A stretch of DNA of 64,000 nucleotides, from the NCBI GenBank assembly GCA_026122225.1, contig JANEZZ010001871.1, positions 1,426,001 through 1,490,000 on the forward strand, in the 5' to 3' direction. Made by a program: the position numbers and the translations under genes. Positions within the stretch are counted from its first letter, which is position 1; each line of letters starts with the position of its first letter. Shown one piece after another: positions 12,314 through 23,886 of the stretch. A model generated the notes under the pieces. That model saw only the letters and a program-made list of their open reading frames with translations, did not search any database and was not told the origin of the DNA. Source of the DNA: Heloderma charlesbogerti. Lineage: Eukaryota; Chordata; Lepidosauria; Squamata; Helodermatidae.

Positions 12314-13696
12314 AGCAAATGATGTCACATAGGTGTGGCCATGCCCATCTGCCATCATATGGCAAGTTCTGCACCCCTGCTATAAAAGGAGCATTTTTGA
12401 AATGGACCAGTTAACACACTGCTGCCCTACACATTGGCAGTGTTTGCGTGCCATGGTAAGCTTGGGCTTTGGAGAATCCTGGTTTTCCCATGAATGTACT
12501 GGGGCATACAGTGCCTTGTTTTAAAGAAAAATCAGCGTGGCCCCAAATTTGGCAGCAGAGGCCACAGAAAAGACCAGGGGTGTATGCAAGCTGCATGTTG
12601 CCCACCCCTAGTTTGGAACGTACAAGTTGATTAAGTACAGTGTGTTTTCTTACAGGATAGCGACAGTTTTATATTTCAGTGGGATTGTAATAATGGCTGT
12701 ACTGAGGTTATGATCTCTAATGTTGCTATTCATTCCATGTCTAAGTTAGTCCATGCAGGAATAGCATATGGAATCTATCTTGGCCTGTAACTTCTAATTG
12801 CTGGTGGAGGATGAATGCTCTTCCACATAAAAAGCCTCTGTACATAGAAAGCTAGGATGGGAGGAATAAAATTTTGACTTAGCCATTTCCCTGCTAGCCT
12901 TCTATATACAGGAATAGTTTTATATTGGGTGAGGGTGGGGGCCGGGTGGGAGATACATTCCACTCTTAAAGCCTAGATGGGTTTTTGAACTTTAGTTTTA
13001 AATTGTTCAATAGTCATTCCCTCTCCCCATGGGACTGCCTGGGGAGGGGATTGTAGATCTGTGAGGGGCAGGCACCAGGGTTCTTTAACAGTGAATTCTC
13101 AGCACACTCACTCAGCGTTCCAAGGATACCAGTTTAACTGGTGTATATGAGATGTTTTTGGTGGATATAGCAATGTCTGTACCATGTACTATTGCTGCCA
13201 AAACTAGTATTTGGGAATGTCACTTTTGGGGGCTCACTTCACTGCTGAGGATTATGTTTAGAAGAAAGCAGATCTCATTATTACTACTTTCCAGCTTTAA
13301 AGGCTGGTGGATTGTCTGGTTTGAAGAATTGGGGAGGATTGTTTTACAAATAGTGTTAGTTTTAAGGAAAGTGATGAGGTTTCCTGCTTATTGAATGCAT
13401 GGTTTAACTGATAGCAGTGTAACAATAGCCACGTATCCAGATATGCAGTTTGTTCCCTTTCCAGCAGAAGTTGGTCTGACAGAACTACTTTGATGTAGGC
13501 TAGAACAAAAAGGCTATATATTAGAAAAGTTCTAACTCTTTCTGCTGTTATCTGATTTTATGGTTCCCACAGATGTAAAGTATATAAATGGAAACAGCAA
13601 TTCTGCATGGTTTGATATGTATAACCAATTAAGTATTTTCTTGTCCACATTTGGAACTAAAATTGCTGTCTTAACATTCACATCTTTCATTCTTAG

Positions 13697-13773
13697 GTGC
13701 GGTGGATGATGTACTGGATTGTGTTCGCTCTTTATACTGTTACTGAATCAATAATGGACCTCATGATCTCTTG
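13697..13773 (+). CDS. REEP3: REEP3 coding exon 3
   Basis: REEP3 is a receptor expression-enhancing protein of the TB2/DP1/HVA22 family. It is an ER membrane hairpin protein that favours curved ER and, with REEP4, helps keep ER off mitotic chromosomes (family knowledge). This exon follows a cttag acceptor and starts in phase 0 with VRWMMYWIVFALYTVTES, which is nearly the vertebrate REEP3 sequence of the second hydrophobic hairpin. It ends in phase 2 before a GTAAGG donor. The stretch after the hairpin (ESIMDLMIS) differs from the form I know from mammals, a place where REEP paralogues vary. Exons 1-2, about 35 residues, must lie upstream. REEP4 is a less likely alternative because the downstream exons fit REEP3 better. 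Confidence 0.95.
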
Positions 13774-14095
13774 GTAAGGTCCATATGGTTGCAAAGCATA
13801 ACACTACAGTTGGGTTTTGATGTATTGCAGTATACACTGTAGGCAGTTGAAAGAGTGTCAAAAGCCCCTTAATTTATTGCGTATTAGTTCCATGGAAGGT
13901 GAAATTATAAAACAGCACTATTGTATATAAATGTAACATCTATAAAACAAGATCCTGTATGAAAAGTTCAGCACCAACATTTTGCTAAAAATATGATATT
14001 GGGTAACATCATCCAAAGCTAATTGAATTAGAAGGAATGTACCTATTTCTGAAAATCATATAACCCAATTTTGGATTCTAATTTATGTTTTGCAG

Positions 14096-14216
14096 GTTTC
14101 CGCTGTACTACGAGTTGAAGATTGCTTTTGTTATCTGGTTGCTCTCTCCATATACTAGAGGAGCAAGTTTAATATATAGGAAGTTTCTTCATCCTCTTCT
14201 TACTTCAAAAGAAAGG
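14096..14216 (+). CDS. REEP3: REEP3 coding exon 4
   Basis: This exon opens with the last base of a split Trp codon after a tttgcag acceptor and continues [20 protein letters not shown], the signature core of the TB2/DP1/HVA22 domain. It carries the family motif region that joins the last membrane hairpin to the cytosolic part, ending [12 protein letters not shown] before a GTGAGA donor. Phase in is 2 and phase out is 0. The intron before it is 322 bp and the one after it 195 bp, so exons 3-5 form a compact cluster inside an otherwise long-intron gene. The sequence is almost invariant in vertebrates, which makes this the strongest anchor for the gene call. Confidence 0.96.
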
Positions 14217-14411
14217 GTGAGATTTCTTACCCTGGTTGTGCTTGTAAAGCCATTTATTCCAGTACATAAACAGTTTAAATGCAGTTGATGTGTGCTGGGG
14301 TGCGGAAGAGACTTGCATTAGAACCTTGTACTTGACACATGAGAATGTTATGGATTGCAGGTGTCAGATTAGACTAATGTCTGTACTATGGTGTGTGTTT
14401 TTCCCCCTTAG

Positions 14412-14525
14412 GAGATCGATGAATATATTGTGCAAGCCAAAGAACGTGGTTATGAAACAATGGTTAACTTTGGTAAACAAGGCTTAAATCTAGCTGCTAC
14501 TGCTGCAGTGACTGCAGCTGTAAAG
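14412..14525 (+). CDS. REEP3: REEP3 coding exon 5
   Basis: Thirty-eight codons, phase 0 at both ends, between a pyrimidine-rich ccccttag acceptor and a GTAATA donor. The exon encodes [20 protein letters not shown], then a Gly/Leu-rich segment and an alanine-rich run ([12 protein letters not shown]) predicted to be amphipathic helix. In REEP1-4 this cytosolic region follows the membrane domain and has been linked to membrane curvature and microtubule association (family knowledge). Length and phase match the mammalian exon. The donor begins a 7.9 kb intron that contains the Tc1 transposon. Confidence 0.95.
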
Positions 14526-14821
14526 GTAATAAATATTGCTTATTTAACTGTTTAGTATAAAAATACAGTGTGTTTAAATATACAAAGACAAGCTAGTTAA
14601 CTTTTTTCTAACAGCACATTCTAAAAGTATGTTCTCTCAAACACTGGCTATATAATATTTTTTTTAATAGTGAAGATAACCCTTTCTTTCTTTCTTGTTG
14701 CCTTTTCTTGCTGGTAAACACACTCCATAGGATTTCTGGCTTCTTTCTGCTGTTTTCCTTCAATCAAGTTGAGGTAATTGCTCATGGAAAATTAAAGCAT
14801 GAAATAATGCTATACTAAATA

Positions 14822-16472
14822 TAGTCAGGGCCAAAAATATTGGAACAAGGATAACTGTTTTGGCAGTTGGCCCCTGTACACCACCACACTGAAGTTGAAA
14901 GGAAACACACCCAGATGGGAGCGAAGTCAGGACTTTCAGCTGTAATTCAAGGGGTTTGACAAAAGTGGGGCACTAACCATTCAGGAGGTACAGCCAGTGG
15001 CATACACACGCCCCCATTGTTGGTGGCTCATAAGTAATGGAACGAATGGCTGACAAGCAGCTGCATGGTCAGATGTGGCCTGTTTCCTGGGTACCCCGTG
15101 ACCAGTCAAGCAGAGAAAAGGCCTGGAGGTGGTTCTGAGTGTTACATTTGCATTTGGTAGCTGTTCACTGGAACTCCCAACATGAGGTCCAAAGAGGTGT
15201 CCATGCAAGTGAAGGAGGCCATCATTAGGCCGAGGAAACAAAATAAACCCATCAGAGAGATAGCAAAAACAGTGGGAGTGGCCAAAACAACAGTTTGGAA
15301 CATCCTGAAAAAGAAGGAATTAACTGGCAAGCTCAGCAACAGCAAAAGGCCTGGAAGACCACGGAAGACAACTAAAGCGGATGACCGCAGAATTGTGCTT
15401 ATGGTGAAGAGGAACCCTTTTACAACATCTAGCCAGGTCAAGAATACTCTTGCGGAGGCAGGCATGCCATTGTCAACATCTACAGTCAAGGGACTGCTTT
15501 ATGAATGCAAATACAGAGGCTTCACAACAAGGGGCAAACCACTGGTAACGCTCAAGAACAGACAGGCCAGATTAGCCTTTGCCAGCAAACACCTAAAAAA
15601 GCCTGCCCAATTCTGGAATAAGATTCTTCGGACTGATGAAGCCAAGATTAACTTGTACCAGAATTATGGGAAGAGAAGTCTGGAGAAGGAAAGGAACAGC
15701 TCATGATCCAAAGCATACCACATCATCTGTCAAACATGGTGGAGGCAGTGTTATGGCATGGGCACGTATGGCTGCCAATGGAACTGGGTCACTGGTGTTT
15801 ATTGATGACCTGACTGCTGATCAAAGCAGCAGGATGAATTCTGAAGTGTATAGGGCTATAATTTCTGCTCAGATTCAGCTGAATGCTGCCAAACTGACAG
15901 GACGCAGCTTCATATTGCAGATGGATAATGACCCAAAACATACAGCAAAAGCTACCCAAGAGTTTCTGCAGGCAGAGAAGTGGGATGTTCTTCAATGGCC
16001 AAGTCAGTCACCTGATCTCAACCCAATAGAGCATGCTTCTCACTTACTGAAGACAAGACTGAAGGCAGAAAGACCCACAAACAAGCAGCAGCTGAAGGCA
16101 GCTGTAGTAAAGGCCTGGCAAAGCATCTCGAGGGAGGAAACTCAGCATTTGGTCATGTCCATGGTTTCCAGACTTCAGGCAGTCATTGACTGCAAAGGAT
16201 TTTCATCCAGGTATTAAAGGCGACCCTTAAGTTTGAAATGATGTTGGTTTGTTCCATTACTTATGAGCCACCAACGATGGGTGTGTGTGTATGCCACTGG
16301 CTGTCCTTCCTGAATGGTTAGTGCCCCACTTTTGTCAAGCCCTTTGAATTACAGCTGAAAGTCCTGACTTCGCTCCCATCTGGGTGTGTTTCCTTTCAAC
16401 TTCAGTGTGGTGGTGTACAGAGGCCAACTGCCAAAACAGTTATCCTTGTTCCGATATTTCTGGCCCTGACTG
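14822..16472 (+). mobile_element. Tc1-type DNA transposon, complete ends, inactivated
   Basis: The element is bounded by TA on each side (14820-14821 and 16473-16474), the target preference of Tc1/mariner. Long terminal inverted repeats of about 222 bp (14822-15043 and 16251-16472) differ at only a few positions. The transposase lies between them on the + strand. Length (1651 bp) and structure are those of a complete Tc1 element. The near-identical ends argue for a recent insertion, within REEP3 intron 5. Confidence 0.95.
15182..16217 (+). pseudogene. Tc1 transposase, frameshifted
   Basis: The first frame (15182 to about 15670) starts MRSKEVSMQVKEAIIRPRKQ and holds the paired-like helix-turn-helix (REIAKTVGVAKTTVWNILKK), a GRPRKTT minor-groove motif, a second DNA-binding segment and the first catalytic Asp in TDEAK (codon 15635-15637). 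The second frame (from about 15670 to 16217) holds VKHGGGSVMAW, the second Asp in QMDNDPKHT (15924-15926) and the Glu in SPDLNPIE (16029-16031). The second Asp and the Glu are 34 residues apart, the DD34E pattern of Tc1. One indel near 15665-15680 separates the frames and stops the first after SLEKERNSS. The Trp that usually follows NPIE is replaced. Confidence 0.94.
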
Positions 16473-17040
16473 TATGAGTGGGAATTAATATAAATCCCTA
16501 CTGAATTCTCTTTACTTTTTGGAATAAAATATTAATTCACTACATAAACATGAAATGTAACTGTTCTTGCTTAAAGCTATATAGTATTAGAAAACATTAA
16601 TTTGGGCTGTTTCATTTGAACTCAAAGGTACTCCTGACTTTCTGTAACCTGTCTGTAAGTAATAAGTGGCTCCACCCTAGCTGTAATTCAGACATCTAGC
16701 TAATGGGCACTAATGAAGTTACTTGTAATGATAGCAATCTACAAAGTGAATTTGTGTGCTTCTGAGCAAATCTTTGCTTAGAATAGTTGGGGAAAGATAA
16801 GCTGAACAACTCTTAATATTAAGCTGCAGTACATTTCTGTGCACAAGTGAAGGGTGAGTTTGAACGGAAAGCAGACTTTCCTTAGCATCCAGGAGATGAG
16901 CTGAGGATATGGATTTAATAGGTGTGTGTGTGTGTGTTGGAGGGGGGGTCAATCTTCATCTCTTCTCCCTGTCTTAAGATATTTCTAGGAAAGTATAATT
17001 GTAACAGTAGATGTGAGTCTTTTCCTAATACAGCAGTGTT

Positions 17041-17225
17041 CTTCTTCATGGTCTTTGTGCATCACACACATGGGCTCTCACCTGCACGGAGCCCCGTTTG
17101 GGAAACTGCTATAGCTGAGGAATCTTTGGCAGGAATTCTCCCCACCATCCCAGTGCACATGTCCCTAGCAGGTTTCCGCCTATTCCGTTAGTCCTCTTTC
17201 GACCACCATTCTCGAAATGTAGCCT
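17041..17225. repeat. Unassigned repeat shared with 63.05-63.99 kb
   Basis: The stretch ctttgtgcatcacacacatg ... aaactgctatagctgagga ... cagtgcacatgtccctagca ... catagggaacttctc is found again at 63053-63147 and, after the inserted LTR, at 63703-63830. It is a dispersed repeat, possibly LTR or leader sequence of a retroelement, but I see no diagnostic ends. Confidence 0.6.
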
Positions 17226-18371
17226 CATAGGGAACTTCTCTTGTTGATCATTGGATCAACAAGTTGGAAGTATAACTGCTGAGATGTTTTTTCAATGTCC
17301 TGTTAATTGATTCTCCCTTCCTTTTCACTGCCAGTCAGTGGATTAGGTCCTTTTGAATCAAGAAGTTAGTGGAAATGTTTAACAAAACATGCTTGAAGTT
17401 AATATTTTTCATACTAAGTTGAAATGGTGAGAGCAGGAGAGAACTTCAAAAAAACCCAGCCCATACTGCAGAACATTTAGAGTTGGGAAGAACAGGGTTT
17501 TCCTTATGGTTTCCAGGTGAGATCATAAGTGAGAGATGTGGTCTGTGGATCACAAGGGGGAAGGGTTGGAGATTAATTCTAGACCTAGTTTGATCACAGG
17601 GCAGTCGGTACTGGCCTTATACCAAAAATAAGGAATTTCCTTTTCTCTGTTAATATAGCAGCATGTGTGCTTATGAAATGCAGCTGTTAAATTTCTAATT
17701 CAGTCTTTTGAAGTCTTTAAATGTTGGGGAAAAGGGCTTTCTTTGAATTCTTCTATGGCTAGAAACTCGCAAATTGTGCAATTAAACTTCCAGGCTTTCT
17801 GAGGTAGCAATTTAAATGTCCACTTTCCTTGAAATTAAATATCACTAAGAGCACAATCCATAGCTCCCCTTAGAAGGAAGACTGATCTTGGAGGCTTCTG
17901 TGTATCCAGTGACCTGCAGGGCTGCTTTTGGCAGCACAGGAGGAGCGATGGAGGTGATTTTCATCTCTGTCGTTCTTTTAAATGTTTTTCCTCTAGACAG
18001 GCCTTTGGGCCCATCTGGAGAGGGTGCACTGGAGGGGGCTGGGGCTGGGCTAAGGAGGCTTCATGTCCTGGCCTCTCCTCTCCCCGCTTACTGGAAAACC
18101 CCTATGCCTTCCCTCCGAGGCCACTTTTGTTACCTCGGGAAAGAGCCGGCGCAATTCTTTTTGTGGCAGCTGTGAGGGGGCGGGGGGATCAGAACTCGTA
18201 GCAGTGTCTACAGCCTCATGAGGGGGACTTCAAACAATCCCATGCTCTCCCAGGGACCATAGTATTGTTCTCTAAATAACAATGTAAATATCAGATCAAT
18301 GAGAAGTTATGGGCTGTACATTTCTCAATAATAACTTGAGTACCAAAGGCTCAATGTGCATATTACTGAAA

Positions 18372-18373
<2 letters not shown>

Positions 18374-18441
<68 letters not shown>
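18374..18441. repeat. (TA)n microsatellite with GTG interruption
   Basis: Two runs of pure TA repeats, about 28 and 36 bases, separated by GTG at 18403-18405. The array is self-complementary and could form a hairpin. Confidence 0.95.
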
Positions 18442-18444
<3 letters not shown>

Positions 18445-20334
18445 AGGCATTAAGACTTTTTATTAATGGAAGCTACTACTGCTAGAAAAAGAGGCTTTCT
18501 CTTTTTTTTTTCTCGGATTTCATTCCTAAATTTTTCCCTATCACAGCAGCACACCTGTGCCAAAATAGTCTCAGAGAAAATGTACCTCTGATTCTCAGCC
18601 CATGTGAGTTAACACTTGGCCTAATTGATTAAAATTGGTACAAAGGGATAAGTCAAACCTCTAGTTAGTTGATCTACTATTGATAGTTTGTAGCCTTAGT
18701 ATTTCATTCATCCTACTCCCTGTCTAACCAAATTAACTTTTTCTGGGCAGTTTACAACTTTGCCAGCACTTTAAAGCATAATATTACAATACCAATTAAA
18801 ACCTATTCATCAAAAAGTTGATGAATATGCTAGGTACACTAAAACCCTGCATGTACTATAATGTCTGAGACGAAATATTCTTTCAGAAGCCTTCCTAAAT
18901 AAAATTTATCTTGTCTTTTGAAGTTAAGGAAGCTGTCACACTAAAGCATATATACCTGAAGGCAGCATATTCGGGAGGGTAGGGTCCATTACTGTGTAGA
19001 CCCTGTTTGCTGATCTAATACCTTGGAGCAATCCTCTCTCCCCTTATGGGATGTGAGGGTTCAGATGGGGTCAGATATATTTCTTTGATTATATGAACTT
19101 AGACTTTATGCACGCATAGGATAGTTGGCTTGCACACTGAGAACTAGCTGAGACACTATTACCCCCATGTTTGTTTATTTTTATTTTATTTTAGAAAATT
19201 CTATTCTGCTTTTCCTAAAGTGGAAGCAGATTACAGTAGGAAACATAAAGCAGTAAAAATGCAAACAATTATACTCAAATCCAAATTACGCATTGGGAAA
19301 GCGACAACTAAAACAAAACAGAGCAGGAAAAGCCCACCCAAGTATCAGATAAGTAAGGCCCAGAGGCCTTCATCAAGAGTCGGGTTAACCTGGTGCCTGA
19401 AGCACCAGAGTGTTGAGGCTTGACAGGCTTCCCTAGGAGGGTGGCCCATAAGGTTGGCACCATAACCACAAAAGCCTTCCTCCTAGTGGATACCTGGTGA
19501 ACTTCAGTCATCAGTGACACATGGAGCAAGGCCTTGGATGTTGAATGGAGGGCACAAGAAGAGTGCCAGCAGTGCCAGAAAATTCTTTCATGTAGTTGCA
19601 CTCCTTATGGAAGCAGTAAGGTCTAAAACCTTAGCGCATAATATGCATTTTCTGTACAGCACTTCAGTGGCCTCTAGGATTGCATGTTTTTATGCTGTTG
19701 CATATGGCAAGAATAATTTAGATGTTTCAGCTTCTCATGGATTGCTGCCAAGGGAAAAGCTTTTCAACAGCAAACATGGGTATGTTTGGGGTGGGGGGTG
19801 TTAACATTTGAACAGGGGTGGGGGGTGTTCTTGGTAAACATAATAACTACTCAAATTGCACATACCAATTTTATTCAGGAAACTGCCATTATTTTAATTG
19901 AAACTGCAGGTGGTAGCAAGAGGAGGAATAATTCCTCATTAGGAATATGGAGACAACTCTGCCGTTCTTGGGAAAATTGCTTTGATTCTTAGTTACTGCA
20001 ATTGAATGCCTGTGTAGCTATAGACATCCCTGCCGTCGGCCTATGTTCATTGACAGGTTGTGTTATAGCTCTGATACTGACTTATTTGAGAGTCCCTAGG
20101 ACTGGCATGACACCTGCAAGCTGCTCATTTAAATGTGTACTATGTTGATCTTTCTTGAAAGACTATTGCCAAAACAAATCAGTCTCTGGAGCATATAATA
20201 ACTTTAACATTTTTGAAATGTTTACAAGGAGCAAATGGTAGCCTTGATGATATCCTGTTAAATTCATTTGTGTCTCAAACCTTTTATGCTGTGCTACTCT
20301 TATAGTCCCGTTTTAAGGAAGATGGTGGTATATA

Positions 20335-20700
20335 GGCTGCACTCCGGTTCAGCACCAAACCATGGCTTCGTGTTATGAGAGTACATGCTCCCACTCCCCT
20401 CTCCTCCTTTAGTGTTGCCTTGAGGAGATTGGAAGCTTTTGCTTCCCTTTAAATTACAGTTTAGGGTACTGATGGCATGCTTAACTGCAGCGAATCTCAA
20501 ATATGGTTAGTTGAAACAAGCTAATTTCATAAAATATGGTTTGAGTTGGCCTGTTTCAACTTACCATAGTTAAGATTAACCACAATGTGTCTGGTTTTGG
20601 ATGACACTGCAAGTTGCATTTAATATAAAATGGAAATAAAAACTTCCAAACTCCTCATGGCTGGACCGAATGAGTGGGGAACACTTGAGCATGGGGTTCA
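20335..20700. repeat. Foldback MITE, family shared with 7160-7560
   Basis: Starts ggttcagcaccaaaccatgg and shares ggaagcttttgcttcc, caagctaatttcat and taccatagttaagattaacc with the copy at 7160-7560. It is AT-rich and non-coding. Confidence 0.55.
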
Positions 20701-21454
20701 CTTCAGCTCATTCTTGCAATGCAAAAGTTTAGCATTAATGCTCAAACCAGCCCACTGCTTACAGACAGAGCTGATAAGGTGATGTGACCACAATGATTCT
20801 ACAAATGTAGACAAGCCACCACATCCAGGGTTTCCTAAGGATCAGTCGAGGGTCTTAACCTTGCTCTTTTGGGTCACTCTCAAGACCTTCCCGGTGTGTC
20901 TTGCAGCTTGATTTATTAAAATTAAAAGAACACAAGACCACAAGATGCTCAACTTCCACACTGTGGGGCTTGTTTATGGCTACCATTAATGCTGTGCCTG
21001 CTGTGTCCAACCATTTCATTTCATCTACTTCAAACAGTGCAAAGTTCAAATGGCATGCAGCCAAAACAGCTTCTCATTTCGCTTCCTTACTTATTTTAAT
21101 TTGCCCATGCTTTATCTATTTACCATATTCTGATCCTTACAGCTAGCTGTTAGCAAAAGCCATTGTATTTCCAAATACATAATGTATTGTTTGAGATATT
21201 TTCTGTGCTATTTTATCTACAAAGGCTCATAATGGCTTTTGGCTAATGCTAACATGTAGGATGAAGGTTTGTGAGATTGATTCAAAACTTTTATACCATG
21301 TTTCTGTTCTAAGTTTGGATAGGGTATACTTTTGAGAATGTTGGTACTGTTATGTTGACAGCTGTAACACTAGATCCTGAAAAGTCCAAGGCTACCTGTT
21401 CAGCCCTTTTTAAATCAAATGTCTCCACAAATGTGATTGAGAGGATAGCTAGTA

Positions 21455-21575
21455 GTGGGTAGTATCCAGTGTTAGTCCTACGTAGAGTAGATGCATTGAA
21501 ATGAATGGGACTAACTTGAGTCTCATTCATTTCAGTGGGTCTACTCTATGTAGCACCAACATTGGATACTACCTA
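21455..21575. repeat. Palindromic MITE (about 120 bp)
   Basis: The left arm gtgggtagtatccagtgtta ... ctacgtagagtagatgcatt pairs with the right arm gtgggtctactctatgtagc ... aacattggatactaccta. The loop is near agtctcattc. Small, fully palindromic, no coding capacity: a MITE. Confidence 0.75.
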
Positions 21576-22415
21576 GCGTTAGCTAACGAATTAATGATGG
21601 CAGGGCTTTTAATATCTTTATTTTTTTTATAGCAAGGGCATCTAAATTTACATGCTCAAAATAAGCTAGGCAAATGTAACTTGATTAACTATCGAATGTT
21701 TCGTTGTGAGTTCATTAGTTCAATTTTAATAACATTGGGAACTTTTTGGCCAAGGGCCAGATGGTACCGGATGGAATTGGTATGTGAGGCACAGTTCGGT
21801 TAAGTTAAACGTCCTATGCAATTGCATCTTGTGGCAATATTTCCATAAATCGTGTGTAGTGTTAAGTTCTGAACCTACAAACTTGATCCCTGAGAAGGAG
21901 TCCTTTGGGCCAAACTCACAGCCACAACTACTGCTCAGTAGGCAATTGTACTTGTGGCACTTGGTATAAAACAGTGTATCACCCACTGCTAGTTTTCTGC
22001 ATTCATATCTTTTAACTGCTGGTTTTCTTGCATTTATTATATTAAAATCCACTATGTGTAATTGAGCAAATACAATACAAAACTAGGAAGTTTTTGTAAG
22101 CAGTGTAGCTTGTGCTGAGCTGAACTCTTAAACCTAGCTGAAGTCTAACATCGTTTTTAAAGTGAGAATGAGTGGCTTTATAAATTGGTTGACTAACGTA
22201 AATAACACATACAAATTTAAAGTTTATGGCTTAGCGAAATGCTACTCAGAAGAACACAAATACTTTATATTTTAGAAGCAAATGTAAACACTGCATGCAA
22301 TGTCTCGTAATAGTACAACCATGTATTTAACCATTACAGATCAACTTTGAAGAGAAAAGATCTAAATTCCTGCCACCTGTTGAAAGACTTCTCTCCTTTC
22401 CCCTTAAATTTGCAG

Positions 22416-22566
22416 GGTCAAGGGGCAATAACTGAAAAGTTGAGGAGTTTCAGTATGCATGACCTAACAGCTATACAAGGTGATGAACCAGTGGGACAAA
22501 GGCACTTCCAAACTTTGCCTGATACCAAAAAGAGAAGCAAAAGCTCCACCACCAATGAATCTTTAG
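22416..22566 (+). CDS. REEP3: REEP3 coding exon 6
   Basis: This exon follows an aaatttgcag acceptor and encodes GQGAITEKLRSFSMHDL, then TAIQGDEPVGQRHFQTLPDT and a basic/serine tail KKRSKSSTTNESL. It ends with the first base of a Gly codon (phase 1) before GTTTGT, a weaker donor than the gene's others. The first half is strongly REEP3-like; the second half, part of the disordered cytosolic tail, has diverged. The serine- and lysine-rich tail looks like a phosphorylatable linker, but that is inference only. Confidence 0.94.
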
Positions 22567-22766
22567 GTTTGTATATTACTAAAAACTGGCTACTTCTATT
22601 TTTCCTACATCACATTTTGTATAAGCCAGCAGTGGCATAAAGAGAAACACCTTATTTGTAGATATTAAGGAAACATTATTCCTGCAGATTAGATCAGGAT
22701 ACCCAGTTTCATGTTACCTGCTGAATGCTTTGCTTTATCTGCCCTGCCACATGGTTTTACAAAAAG

Positions 22767-22800
22767 ATAGCAGTCTCTCTCTTTCTCTCTCTGTCTCTCA
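22767..22800. repeat. CT-rich simple repeat
   Basis: A ctctctctttctctctctgtctctc run within REEP3 intron 6 (22567-23734). The rest of that 1.17 kb intron shows nothing recognisable. Confidence 0.8.
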
Positions 22801-23734
22801 ACTATACTAATGTATTCTGGATAAAGGGCTGATCTCTCCTTCCCTTCCATGCTAGTTCAACTAGTTCTTGTTGTTGCTTACGTTGTAGTGTATTGGATAT
22901 AGCTCCATTTTCTTAGACCATGTAGCCTACAGCATGGCTGGTATAAGGCCGTTTAGTATAATTCTACGCAGATTCATACATCTTCTGCTTTCCTTATGGA
23001 GCTGATTATGTTCAGTCCTGCTATGACACAATTAAGCATGAGTAAGATGCATCTTAACTAGAGGTACCTTTCATGTGATGAACTGTAGAGTTTAAGTTAC
23101 TCTCAAAATAGTGCCCTACCACCACCCTTATGTATGCTTGAGTTTCACAATTTGGGGTACACATGATTCAATCAGGATTGCTTGTAGGTGGGATGGTACA
23201 GTCTTCCAGGGGGGATGACATTTATAAAATAATGTAAGTTGCTCTAAACAGAACGCCACTGTTTGGAGTAAGTTGCCTTCCATTTTGAAACACATGACTG
23301 AACTATTTATGTTTTCACTGAAATACCAGTTTTCTTTTAGATAAGCAGAGGTAAAAATTAGAAAGTGCTTAAATGCTCTTCTATACTATTACTGGGATCC
23401 AGAGTACCACTTTAGTCCAAGGGTTTAGGTACATGCAAAGGCTTAGATGCCTAGTAAAATGTTTGATATTTTTTCTCCTTTTGAGCAGCAAGATCACCTT
23501 GTTGTCATATCAGAAACTGCTCTGGAAAGTCCCCTTGGATACATGGAAAAGCTGCTCTCAACAAATGCAATCCCAAAACTGCTTTGGGTACATGGATCCT
23601 TCCACAGTTCTTTGTACCCCAGCATTTTGAAAAACCACATGCTTAACAACTTGAATTTTCTTCCTTTTAAAAAGATAATGACAATTTGTTTGTATAAATT
23701 ACAACACTTTGGATGTTTTACCTTGTAATTTCAG

Positions 23735-23886
23735 GTTATGGTATTCCAGGAAAAAAAGATTCTGAAGATGATAAAACGGATGAGGAGAGGGAAGGGACTT
23801 ATTCAGATGATGAGATGTTTACTCAGAGAGGTCTCTGGCGAACACAAAGTATGAAATCTGTAAAAACCAACAAAGGCCGCAAAGAG
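23735..23886 (+). CDS. REEP3: REEP3 coding exon 7 (GC donor)
   Basis: The exon completes the split Gly codon and encodes YGIPGKKDSEDDKTDEEREG followed by TYSDDEMFTQRGL and RTQSMKSVKTNKGRKE. The acidic cluster and the RTQSMKSVKT segment are hallmarks of the REEP3/4 C-terminal tail. It ends in phase 0 at GAG 23884-23886. The following intron starts GCAAGT rather than GTAAGT. No GT site nearby gives a frame that joins exon 8, so a GC-AG intron is the best reading. Continuing through the donor would add non-family residues and reach a stop after about 50 codons. Confidence 0.93.

Larger units (their letters stand above)
1..13696 (+). other. REEP3 intron 2 (3' part)
   Basis: No REEP3 exon 1 or 2 (starting around the MLYPAYYSYKAV segment) could be found in any frame, and exon 3 starts at 13697, so this 13.7 kb is read as intron. 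It contains the repeats listed separately: short MITE copies, foldback elements, a CR1 with a nested SINE, and a LINE tail. In the stretches 2230-4000, 4270-5180, 7700-8920, 9070-9990, 10100-11000, 11300-12190 and 12320-13690 I see no gene and no repeat that I can name with confidence; short poly-purine and AT-rich tracts are the only feature. Confidence 0.75.
14526..22415 (+). other. REEP3 intron 5
   Basis: A 7.9 kb intron. It holds the Tc1 transposon, an unassigned repeat at about 17.04-17.23 kb, a (TA)n microsatellite, and MITE copies at about 20.34 and 21.46 kb. A GC-richer segment at 17880-18200 and the region 19180-19540 look repeat-derived but I cannot assign them. No conserved exon is visible. 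Confidence 0.8.

Noticed and set aside
1..13696. Search for REEP3 exons 1 and 2
   Set aside because: No frame resembling the first ~35 residues was found; they are taken to be upstream of the window.
17888..18175. 95-codon ORF in a GC-richer stretch
   Set aside because: No recognisable domain, no convincing splice context, and mixed repeat-like sequence.
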